NCBI GenBank assembly: GCA_029051835.1
Contig: JAIDKJ010000113.1
Coordinates: 1 to 5,698 of the forward strand
DNA length: 5,698 nucleotides
Source of the DNA: Paramuribaculum sp.
GTDB taxonomy: Bacteria; Bacteroidota; Bacteroidia; Bacteroidales; Muribaculaceae
Reading direction: 5' to 3'
Below are positions 1 through 5,698 of this stretch, piece by piece. The notes under the pieces were generated by a model. It saw only the letters and a list, made by a program, of their open reading frames with translations. It was not told the origin of the DNA and did not search any database. Position 1 is the first letter of the stretch, and each line of letters begins with the position of its first letter. Position numbers and translations under genes: made by a program.

Positions 1-105
1 ATAAGATATATATTGACAGGCTGATGGCTTAGGATATAAGATATATATCGGCTGGCTGCGGACTTCGGCTACAAGACATTTATCGACATGCTGCAGGCTT
101 TGACT
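1..105. repeat. Three degenerate 35-bp tandem repeats
   Basis: Three consecutive 35-bp units are seen at 1-35, 36-70 and 71-105. Units 1 and 2 share an identical first 13 bases (ATAAGATATATAT) and match at 27 of 35 positions. Units 2 and 3, and units 1 and 3, each match at 25 of 35. The shared skeleton is an A/T-rich head, then a GCTG core around unit position 21-23, then CTT near position 28-30. Because 35 is not a multiple of three and all three forward frames hit stops within the first 39 bases, this is not a protein repeat read on the + strand. The first unit begins exactly at the window edge, so more copies may lie upstream. No function can be assigned. Confidence 0.7.
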
Positions 106-130
106 ATCTATCTGAATTACAGGGATATTA

Positions 131-139
131 CCCCCCCCC
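131..139. repeat. C9 homopolymer tract
   Basis: Nine consecutive C residues lie about 258 bases before the ATG of the large surface-protein gene. Homopolymer tracts of this size can change length by polymerase slippage. Its last bases also form the 5' arm of the adjoining hairpin. No promoter elements could be placed around it, so an effect on expression is only a possibility. Confidence 0.6.
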
Positions 140-159
140 AATCGATAGATTGGAGGGAG
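134..159 (+). other. Hairpin with GATA loop next to the C tract
   Basis: CCAATC (138-143) pairs perfectly with GATTGG (148-153) around a four-base loop GATA (144-147). The stem can extend: C135-C137 pair with G155-G157 if A154 is bulged, and C134 pairs with G159 if A158 is bulged. No T-run follows on either strand, so it does not look like an intrinsic terminator. It could be an RNA structure in a long leader or a DNA cruciform or protein site. Confidence 0.45.
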
Positions 160-165
160 CGGGTC

Positions 166-207
166 GATATACCCATGCGGCATGGCGGTGTAGACCGGCC
201 GCATATC
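166..207 (+). other. Bulged hairpin in upstream region
   Basis: ATGCGGC (175-181) is the exact reverse complement of GCCGCAT (198-204). Inside it CGGT (186-189) pairs with ACCG (194-197) around the loop GTAG, leaving ATGG (182-185) as a one-sided bulge. Outside, GAT (166-168) can pair with ATC (205-207). The result is a stacked stem with bulges. No T-run follows. It does not match any riboswitch or leader I recognise, and chance formation in GC-rich DNA is possible. Confidence 0.4.
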
Positions 208-293
208 AGCATCCCCCAAAACGACATACCGTACATCTCCTCCCGACGGCGCGTGGCTCCAAGGCTGCGGGCCGCATCGTCGTAGCCATACGG

Positions 294-322
294 CGGTGCA
301 GAGTGTCAGCCGCTCTGCGCTG
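294..322 (+). other. GC-rich hairpin before the leader
   Basis: GCAGAG (298-303) pairs with CTCTGC (313-318) around a nine-base loop. The stem extends by C294-G322, G295-T321 (wobble), G296-C320 and T297-G319 (wobble) to ten pairs. It sits about 75 bases upstream of the start codon. It has no T-tract on the + strand, so it is not a standard terminator for anything upstream. It may simply reflect the GC-rich composition of 155-340. Confidence 0.4.
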
Positions 323-340
323 CCCCACCCCGCTATACTG

Positions 341-396
341 ACTTTCCCACTCCTTCCAAGATCACAACAATCAATCAACAAATATCAGGAAAGATT
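341..396 (+). promoter_or_regulatory. A/C-rich leader and weak ribosome binding site
   Basis: The 46 bases at 341-386 contain a single G and are rich in A and C (for example CAATCAATCAACAAA), so they should be unstructured. AGGA at 387-390, within AGGAAAG, stands six bases before the ATG at 397. This is a modest Shine-Dalgarno in an unstructured leader, typical of Bacteroidetes genes, and it supports the chosen start. Confidence 0.6.
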
Positions 397-459
397 ATGA
401 AAAAACTTTTACTCATTCTGATGGCCTTTCTGGCCTTCGCCCCGCCGCATCTACATGCG
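397..459 (+). other. Sec signal peptide (residues 1-21)
   Basis: Two lysines follow the initiator Met, then a hydrophobic core (LLLILMAFLAFA, residues 4-15) and a short polar stretch PPHLHA. Leu at -3 and Ala at -1 give an acceptable signal peptidase I site before a run of four glutamates. There is no Cys near the site, so it is not a lipoprotein. Confidence 0.85.
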
Positions 460-3400
460 GAGGAAGAGGAAGTATTCCTCCGACTATCATATGGCACCGG
501 CATGTATGCACCCGGATGCTATAGCAGGAAGGCATCTGGTGCTCAAATGAATACAGAATACAGCAGTAATATCCAATACAGTAAAACTGCTAACAGCAGC
601 ACTTCTGCAAGCAGCGTGTTCGATAACCCATTTACAGGGGTTAGTGCTAAAAGTGTGTTCGGCTTCACAGTAACAAATTCATCCTCCACAAAAGGCTTTA
701 CCATTAAATTCAGAGATAATTATAACAGTGACAAATCAGGATTGTTTAATACCACAACTGGTTCACTCAACGCACTTCTTATTTCAAATAACAGCAACAC
801 TGGTCTATTATTCTTTTACCATAATGAATACAATAACGGATTAAGAGCTACAATTGAGTCAACTAATCCGCAGATGCCTATAAAAAGCATCAAAATCGGC
901 AAAGCAACAACCACAACAGGCTCACAGCATATATCCAGTTTCACAACTGAAGATATCAACAAGTGGTTTGACTCATACGATGACAATAATTCAGGAACAT
1001 GGTCATTAGACAATGAAAATTATCTGATATATACACCTAAAATACCTGCACAAAAAATCACTCTTAGAAAAATAAATAAAGAAACAGGATCCAGCTCCTT
1101 TCGCTTGAACTATATCGGTGTAACGTGGGATGCTCCTATGGATGCACCGACAATAAACACTACAGGACTGTCAACCACTCCGGGAACGTATCCTTACTAT
1201 AATGCAGAAGAAGGAGTTTATGAATATGACAGCCAACAGGCCACTATTAAAATCAACGAACTTGAAGGCGCTTCCAAGATTCTCTATACTCTCAACAATA
1301 CCGATCCTGATGTCAACTCGCAGTCGCTCCCATCAAACGGTGGAGATGTGATACTGCCCAAAGCGATACCCGGACAGATCACAGAACTGAGAGCCAGAGG
1401 CATAGACAGCGAGGGCAATTTGGGAATGATATTGACCATAAACTGTAAGCGCATAGCTCCCACCCGTCCTTCGAATCCGAACATCAGACAATTCTCACAA
1501 AACTTCAAATACGCTTATATCTCAGGAGCTGCAGCTACATTTAGAAACCAGTTGACAGTTGCCGGCGAAGACTGGGAGGCTTTTTATACTGCAAGCCCGA
1601 CAATATATCTCAACGCCAACGAACTACTTCTCGACTTCGAGCAGTCATACGCCACAAAAGTCGCCGACAAATATGCAGGCAACAACACAGTAGTGGAAGC
1701 CCAAGAGGCACAACTGCAGTATCTGATCAACTCACAACCCACGGTATACGATGTTGAAACAGCTGAATTCAGCAACGCCAATGTTTACGAATGTGACGAA
1801 AAACAATTTCCACAACAGAACCACTGGCTGGCAATTTCGGAAAAAAATAGCCTCAACAATGGCCACGCTCTGTTTGCAAACAACTCCAACGAGTGCTATC
1901 TGCATCTGCGCGCAGTGAAGGGTACAGCCGGAGAGGAGGATTACCTGACGAGCGACATCGTGACTGTGAAGCTTATGCGGAAGGCGCCGGATGCGCCGAC
2001 GCTGACGCTTGCGGGCAAGGGCGTGTGGAACGACCGGAGCAGTGTGCCTTCGCTGGAGTATATCGGTTCGACGACTGTGTGTGCATCGATGAGCAACCCC
2101 AACAACAGTATAGAGTATTATTTCGCCGAGGCTAAAGACGGACAGCCGTGGCCGGGCGCCGATCCGGGCAACGTGACATTCTGGCCGCTGCCGGATAAGA
2201 CAAACTATATATCTATCAGCAGCAACGGAGGCGCCAACTCCGGCAGGAAGGGCCGACTGTACGTCAGGCAGAAAGACAAGGCTCACAATCTGACCGGCGC
2301 ATGCGCGCTGCTCGACATTGAGCCGATAGCCGTGGCCGACTATAAGCTCAACGACCAGAACTATCGCCCCGCACAACAGACGCTGATAAGACTGGCGCAG
2401 GATGACGCCTACGGAGTGAAGATAATGGGCGTGTATGAAACCGATGCGGCGGCTGTAAACGGCAAACAGACCTACTACGTGTATCTGATGGACCAGTGGG
2501 GCAACCCGATCAAGCTCGTGGTCAACGCGGCGACCCGTCCGGAGATACTCGACCAGTATGCCGATAGCACGAAGATACGCCTGATCAAGGGTGACGTGAT
2601 AGGCCGCATATATTACCACAGCGTGACCGGCAAGGGGAACAAGATGCCTGAGATATGGGTGACTCCCGGATCGGAGGACTATACAGCCTATCTGCCCGAA
2701 AGCGAAGCCGTCGACGGATGGGTGACATCGGGCACGACTCCGGCCGACTGCCTTGAAAGCACCAAGGTTAGCGCCGACAATTTCAACCGCAAGATGCGTC
2801 TGCGCTCGCTGACCTGGCTGGGCGGCAACCGCGTGCGCACCGCCGACGGCACCGAGCTGACACTCTACAGCCGCCTGAAGGTGGATGGCTACGACTTCCA
2901 GAAGGATATGCAGCAAGTGGCCGAGATAGCCGGCGAGGAGGGCACGAAACTCTTTGCCGCCACCGGTTTCGTCGGTCAGCTCAACGGCCAGCTTGCCCTG
3001 CTGACCACGGAGCCGACGCTGCAGTGCCCCGGCACTCCGAATCTGTTCGCTCCCAATCCGATCACGGGTCAGCCCGACGCCGACGGCTACATAGCTGTAA
3101 ATGCCATCAGCGACGAGGTGACACTCACGATCAAGGGCAACGCCCACGGCGAGTCGAAGTTCTACTGGGCGTCGAACAAAGAGGGAAACAACACCAAACC
3201 GATCACAAACAACACTCTGACCATAAAGCGTCCGAGCGACATCACCAAACCGCAATATTGCGTGATCTGGAGCGAGCTTAACGGCATGAAGAGCCTCAAG
3301 CCGGCTATGGTGAAATTCATATTCCACACGCCTGAAAAGGTCGCATCGATCGAGGAGTTCAAGACTCAGGAATTTGACCGCCACCAGCAGCCCGACGCCG

Positions 3401-5698
3401 AACCTGAAACCGCCATCTACTATCAGATGACCGGCAAGGCTATAATCGAGGAGATCACTCCGGAATATCTTTATGTGCGCGACTACGACGACGCCCCTGA
3501 AGCGGAGCTGATCGAGGACGAGCACATGCGCCGGATGCTGATCCACAACAAAAACGGCTGGGAGGCTCTGGTGGCTGATCCGGCCGGCGGCGAGGCACGA
3601 GAGCTGAAGCAGAACGACGTGATCACCGGGTTCGCCATATGCCCGCGCCATATCAACGGCAACCTGATAAGCGAGTCGACCGGCTTTGCCCGCACGTTCA
3701 AAGTGGTGGATCATGCGGCCAACTATGCTCCGCAGCCTGAAGAAGCTCCGGCAGCTCCCGACGACAAATTCAAGTTCACCGAAATCCACCGCATGCGTCT
3801 GATGACTCTCAAGGGAGTGGAGGTGACACGCACTCCGAACACGGGCGAGGATCGCGACGAGTATCCCTACAACTATACTCTCCAGATCGAGGGCAAGCCG
3901 CGGATGAGGATGGACGTGTTCCGCCGCTCGGGCTTTGCCGAGGCCTACGCCGAGAATACGGGCTTCGACCTGACGGGCGTGGTGCTGCTCGACTCCGACA
4001 ACGGCACAGACAAAACCTTCTCCTTCGCCCTGCTGAGCTTTGCCGGCTCGGGCAAGGTGGCGATGCCTGAGGTGTATCTCGAGGGCATAGCCGACAAGAC
4101 TCTGACGGAGCAGCCCTTCGTGGCCGGCACCATCGTGATGGACGCCGTGAAGCTCACCACCGACGGAGAGGCAATCGCCGAAGAGAATGGCAAGAAGGTG
4201 ACAATCCACTACTCTATCGACGGACTCGATCCGCTGCAGAATCTCGGCTCGCGCCATGAGTACAAAGAGGGCGCCGACGAGCTGAAGCTCGCCGACCACG
4301 ACGTGGAGATACGCGCTTTTGCCGCCTATCCGGGCATGACGCCGAGCGATGTGGTGGTGCGCCGCTTCCGCAAGCAGAGCAACGACGTGCAGTATATCCT
4401 CAACTTCCTCAACACCGCCCGCGAAGGCAACGCCTACCGCTTCACCTCCAATGTGAAGGCCGTGGCCAAGGGTGGCGACTACCTGTTTGTGGCCGGCAGC
4501 GTGGGCCACTATCTGCCTATCTACCGCGAGGGCGGCTGGGGCGACATCAACATCAAGCCCGACCAGTATCTCAACAACTTCACGGTAGGCTACATGGTGG
4601 ACATCTACGGCAACCGTCTGGCCGTAGCCACGGGATATGAGCATACGTTCACAAACGTGACCGACAGCCACGAACCCGCCATCAATCCCCAGCCCGACGA
4701 AGTGACCGGCATATCGGCGGCCAATGCCCGCCGATATGTGCGGATCAGCAACGTGAGGGTCAACGCCGCCGGCGTGGCCAACCGTGGCGAATGGACCATC
4801 ACCGAACTGTCGTCGGGCCAGACCCACCCGCTGATGGTGGGCATGCTGGGCGCGATGAAAGTGACCGGCACCGACGCCGACGGCAATGAGATCGAAGAAC
4901 AGCTTCAGGATGGCGAAACGTACAACCTGACGGGCTTCGTGATGCTCGGCGAGAAGCGCATCCTGCCCTCCGATCCGGAGGATGCCGAGGGCAAGCCGCT
5001 GGTGGAATCGACAGTGGAATTCTGGCCGATGAGCGCCGTGCGCGTGACCCGTTCGGCTCGCGTGTCCGCTTCGATGACCAACCTTACAGAGCCCGAGGAA
5101 ACCGATGAGAACGGCGAGATCCGCGCCACGTTCAACGGCATGACCGAGGTGACTCTCTCCACTAAGGGCCACAACACCACGATCTACTACCGCCTCGAAA
5201 GCGAGGAGGCCGACGAGAGCAAAGCTACATGGTATACGTACCAGCGTCCGTTCATCGTCACCGCCCAGGAGCGGATCCATGCCAAGTCGCAGGCCGAGGG
5301 AATGGCCGAGAGCGATCACACTATCCTGACGCTCACTCCCGCAGCGATGAGCGGCGAAGTGGAGTTCAAAGTCAACGCCGAGCCGGGCCAGACCACAGTG
5401 ACTATCACTGCCGCCGCCGGGTCGGAGATATGGTACTCGACCGACAACGCCGCCTGCGACAAGCGCTACACCGCCGGCCAGACGCTGACATTCGAGGAGG
5501 AAACGATGCTCTATGCGTGTGCCAAGGCTCCGGGAATGGGCCGCGGCCCTGTGAGCCGCATGCTGGTGATGGTGAAGGATGCCGTGCCGTCCGACATCGA
5601 AGCGACCGGCAACAGCCTTCAGTTCAGCCAGGAAGTTACCGAGGAGGGCTATGTGGAAGTGACCATCTCGGCCGCATCGCCTGTGGCCGGCGGCACGA
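397..5698 (+). CDS. Giant secreted multidomain surface protein with CHB_HEX_C-like modules, 3'-partial
   Basis: The frame is open from ATG 397 to the window end: 1767 complete codons, no stop, C-terminus missing. The start is supported by AGGA six bases upstream and an immediate signal peptide (MKKLLLILMAFLAFA..., predicted cleavage after Ala21 in LHA/EEEE). It has no lipobox Cys, so export is probably by signal peptidase I to the periplasm or surface. Visible architecture: Asn/Ser/Thr-rich beta domain (about 22-275) ending in a FRLNYIGVTWD strand; CHB_HEX_C-like module (282-350: ILYTLNNTDPD, then LRARGID); unclear segment (351-530); three composite units of one Ig-like plus two OB-like modules (about 531-876, 889-1222, 1235-1546); then CHB_HEX_C-like modules at 1549-1648 and 1649-1728 and the start of another. 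Key matches are IHYSIDGLDP (1270-1279) with IRAFA, and IWYSTDN. In this family such modules are non-catalytic appendages, and I see no enzyme domain, so adhesion or glycan binding is an inference. Codons up to about 490 are AT-rich and the rest GC-rich. A type IX sorting domain may lie beyond the window. Confidence 0.9.
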   Translation, partial: MKKLLLILMAFLAFAPPHLHAEEEEVFLRLSYGTGMYAPGCYSRKASGAQMNTEYSSNIQYSKTANSSTSASSVFDNPFTGVSAKSVFGFTVTNSSSTKGFTIKFRDNYNSDKSGLFNTTTGSLNALLISNNSNTGLLFFYHNEYNNGLRATIESTNPQMPIKSIKIGKATTTTGSQHISSFTTEDINKWFDSYDDNNSGTWSLDNENYLIYTPKIPAQKITLRKINKETGSSSFRLNYIGVTWDAPMDAPTINTTGLSTTPGTYPYYNAEEGVYEYDSQQATIKINELEGASKILYTLNNTDPDVNSQSLPSNGGDVILPKAIPGQITELRARGIDSEGNLGMILTINCKRIAPTRPSNPNIRQFSQNFKYAYISGAAATFRNQLTVAGEDWEAFYTASPTIYLNANELLLDFEQSYATKVADKYAGNNTVVEAQEAQLQYLINSQPTVYDVETAEFSNANVYECDEKQFPQQNHWLAISEKNSLNNGHALFANNSNECYLHLRAVKGTAGEEDYLTSDIVTVKLMRKAPDAPTLTLAGKGVWNDRSSVPSLEYIGSTTVCASMSNPNNSIEYYFAEAKDGQPWPGADPGNVTFWPLPDKTNYISISSNGGANSGRKGRLYVRQKDKAHNLTGACALLDIEPIAVADYKLNDQNYRPAQQTLIRLAQDDAYGVKIMGVYETDAAAVNGKQTYYVYLMDQWGNPIKLVVNAATRPEILDQYADSTKIRLIKGDVIGRIYYHSVTGKGNKMPEIWVTPGSEDYTAYLPESEAVDGWVTSGTTPADCLESTKVSADNFNRKMRLRSLTWLGGNRVRTADGTELTLYSRLKVDGYDFQKDMQQVAEIAGEEGTKLFAATGFVGQLNGQLALLTTEPTLQCPGTPNLFAPNPITGQPDADGYIAVNAISDEVTLTIKGNAHGESKFYWASNKEGNNTKPITNNTLTIKRPSDITKPQYCVIWSELNGMKSLKPAMVKFIFHTPEKVASIEEFKTQEFDRHQQPDAEPETAIYYQMTGKAIIEEITPEYLYVRDYDDAPEAELIEDEHMRRMLIHNKNGWEALVADPAGGEARELKQNDVITGFAICPRHINGNLISESTGFARTFKVVDHAANYAPQPEEAPAAPDDKFKFTEIHRMRLMTLKGVEVTRTPNTGEDRDEYPYNYTLQIEGKPRMRMDVFRRSGFAEAYAENTGFDLTGVVLLDSDNGTDKTFSFALLSFAGSGKVAMPEVYLEGIADKTLTEQPFVAGTIVMDAVKLTTDGEAIAEENGKKVTIHYSIDGLDPLQNLGSRHEYKEGADELKLADHDVEIRAFAAYPGMTPSDVVVRRFRKQSNDVQYILNFLNTAREGNAYRFTSNVKAVAKGGDYLFVAGSVGHYLPIYREGGWGDINIKPDQYLNNFTVGYMVDIYGNRLAVATGYEHTFTNVTDSHEPAINPQPDEVTGISAANARRYVRISNVRVNAAGVANRGEWTITELSSGQTHPLMVGMLGAMKVTGTDADGNEIEEQLQDGETYNLTGFVMLGEKRILPSDPEDAEGKPLVESTVEFWPMSAVRVTRSARVSASMTNLTEPEETDENGEIRATFNGMTEVTLSTKGHNTTIYYRLESEEADESKATWYTYQRPFIVTAQERIHAKSQAEGMAESDHTILTLTPAAMSGEVEFKVNAEPGQTTVTITAAAGSEIWYSTDNAACDKRYTAGQTLTFEEETMLYACAKAPGMGRGPVSRMLVMVKDAVPSDIEATGNSLQFSQEVTEEGYVEVTISAASPVAGGT
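460..1230 (+). other. N-terminal Asn/Ser/Thr-rich beta domain of the surface protein
   Basis: Residues about 22-278 are rich in Asn, Ser, Thr and Tyr and are coded by AT-rich DNA (counted GC is 22/60 at 541-600 and 14/60 at 1021-1080). The segment has alternating short hydrophobic strands (VFGFTVTN, FTIKFRDN, LLFFYHNEY, ITLRKIN) and closes with FRLNYIGVTWDAP. That ending resembles the last strand of jelly-roll or discoidin-like sandwiches common in Bacteroidetes secreted proteins. The fold is inferred from strand pattern only; no binding residues can be named. Confidence 0.4.
1240..1446 (+). other. CHB_HEX_C-like module 1 (residues 282-350)
   Basis: The segment runs ATIKINELEGASKILYTLNN, then TDPDVNS, ends with a LRARGID strand, and is followed by Ile/Leu-rich beta residues. 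This order (a strand, ..I.YTxD..DP.., then ..(L/I)RA.A/G..) is the hallmark of the chitobiase/beta-hexosaminidase C-terminal Ig-like family. It lies in the AT-rich part of the gene, whereas the other copies lie in the GC-rich part. Confidence 0.6.
1987..5034 (+). repeat. Threefold composite protein repeat: Ig-like module plus two OB-like modules
   Basis: Unit A: Ig-like 531-648 (IEYYFAEAKDGQPWP), OB-like 649-768 (TYYVYLMDQWGNPIKL, then GDVIGRI), OB-like 799-876 (ATGFVGQLNGQLAL). Unit B: Ig-like 889-982 (VTLTIKGNAHGESKFYW), OB-like 989-1113 (EYLYVRDYDD, then NDVITGF), OB-like 1129-1222 (LKGVEVTRT, then LTGVVLLDSDN). Unit C: CHB_HEX_C-like 1235-1328 (VTIHYSIDGLDP), OB-like 1329-1428 (GGDYLFVAG, then FTVGYMVDIYGNRL), OB-like 1441-1546 (VRISNVRVN, then LTGFVMLGEKRIL). 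Within each unit the second OB-like module ends on a TGxV strand, and the first carries a Y(V/L)xxxDxxG-type strand. Sequence identity between units is low, so this is an old duplication or a convergent module order. The OB-fold call is inferred from the strand pattern. Confidence 0.45.
5041..5698 (+). other. C-terminal tandem CHB_HEX_C-like modules (partial)
   Basis: Two modules follow each other without an OB-like pair between them. The first, residues about 1549-1648, contains VTLSTKGHNTTIYYRLE and IHAKSQAEGMAES. The second, 1649-1728, contains VTITAAAGSEIWYSTDN and LYACAKAPGMG. A third seems to begin at about 1729, with YVEVTISAASP as its first strand when the window ends. Both complete copies keep the (I)xYxxD/E strand and the A.A.A-type strand followed by GM, as seen also in 1268-1326 (IRAFAAYPGM). 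Confidence 0.55.

Larger units (their letters stand above)
106..340. other. Intergenic region without a credible gene
   Basis: Short open frames here (for example 88-285, 65 codons) start inside the repeat, show no recognisable protein features and have an atypical Arg/Pro/His-rich composition, so none is called. What the stretch holds is the C9 tract and the three hairpins listed separately. I looked for the Bacteroidetes promoter pair (TTTG near -33 and TAnnTTTG near -7) between here and the start codon and did not find a convincing match. The promoter of the downstream gene is therefore unplaced. Confidence 0.5.

Noticed and set aside
13..40. TTGACA (13-18) and TATAAG (35-40) with 16-base spacing, resembling a sigma-70 promoter
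   Set aside because: The organism looks like a Bacteroidete, whose promoters use a different consensus, and the TTGACA is part of a degenerate repeat not kept in the other units.
1..105. CRISPR array
   Set aside because: The units are contiguous degenerate copies with no unique spacers between conserved repeats.
88..285. 65-codon + strand open frame in the upstream region
   Set aside because: It begins inside the 35-bp repeat, crosses the C9 tract and hairpins, has no ribosome binding site and no recognisable protein features.
134..322. Hairpins as intrinsic terminators of an upstream gene
   Set aside because: None is followed by a T-run on the strand in question, and no upstream coding sequence is visible in the window.
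333..346. TATACTGACTTT as a Bacteroidetes -7 element
   Set aside because: The spacing inside the element does not fit TAnnTTTG and no TTTG-like element lies at the expected upstream distance.
1893..5180. Other short open frames on both strands within the large gene
   Set aside because: All are shadows in alternative frames of the GC-rich coding sequence, without start signals or domain content.
1732..5319. Long minus-strand open frame of 1195 codons as a protein-coding gene
   Set aside because: The + frame over the same bases is open for 1767 codons, starts with a signal peptide and contains recognisable domain motifs. The antisense translation has a skewed composition and no recognisable motif.

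Overview
The window holds one very large gene on the + strand. It starts at 397 and is still open at the last base (5698), so at least 1767 codons are visible and the C-terminus is missing. The protein opens with a clear Sec signal peptide. It continues as a string of beta-rich modules: several resemble the chitobiase/beta-hexosaminidase C-terminal (CHB_HEX_C, Ig/FN3-like) domain, and these alternate with pairs of modules that look like OB-folds. There is no obvious catalytic domain. The best reading is a secreted or cell-surface multidomain protein of a Bacteroidales bacterium, possibly Muribaculaceae. That assignment rests on protein style, the A/C-rich leader with only a weak Shine-Dalgarno, and the GC-rich Ala/Gly/Asp/Glu codon use. 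It is inference, not proof.

Layout: 1-105 carries three degenerate tandem copies of a 35-bp unit, starting exactly at the window edge. 106-340 has no credible gene. It contains a run of nine C residues leading into a hairpin, a second bulged hairpin, and a third GC-rich hairpin. 341-396 is an unstructured, G-poor leader ending in AGGA six bases before the ATG. 397-5698 is the large CDS.

Within the CDS, residues 1-21 are the signal peptide. Residues about 22-275 form an Asn/Ser/Thr-rich beta-type domain. Residues about 282-350 are a first CHB_HEX_C-like module, and 351-530 is a less clear linking region. From about residue 531 a composite unit (one Ig-like module followed by two OB-like modules) appears three times in a row. 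After it come at least two, probably three, CHB_HEX_C-like modules back to back.

The gene is compositionally a mosaic. The first roughly 490 codons are AT-rich and prefer AGA for arginine. From about nt 1860-1920 onward the same reading frame becomes GC-rich and prefers CGC/CGT. This sharp change inside one ORF, together with the composite repeat, is the most interesting signal here. A 1195-codon open frame on the opposite strand (1732-5319) is a shadow of this gene, not a gene in its own right.
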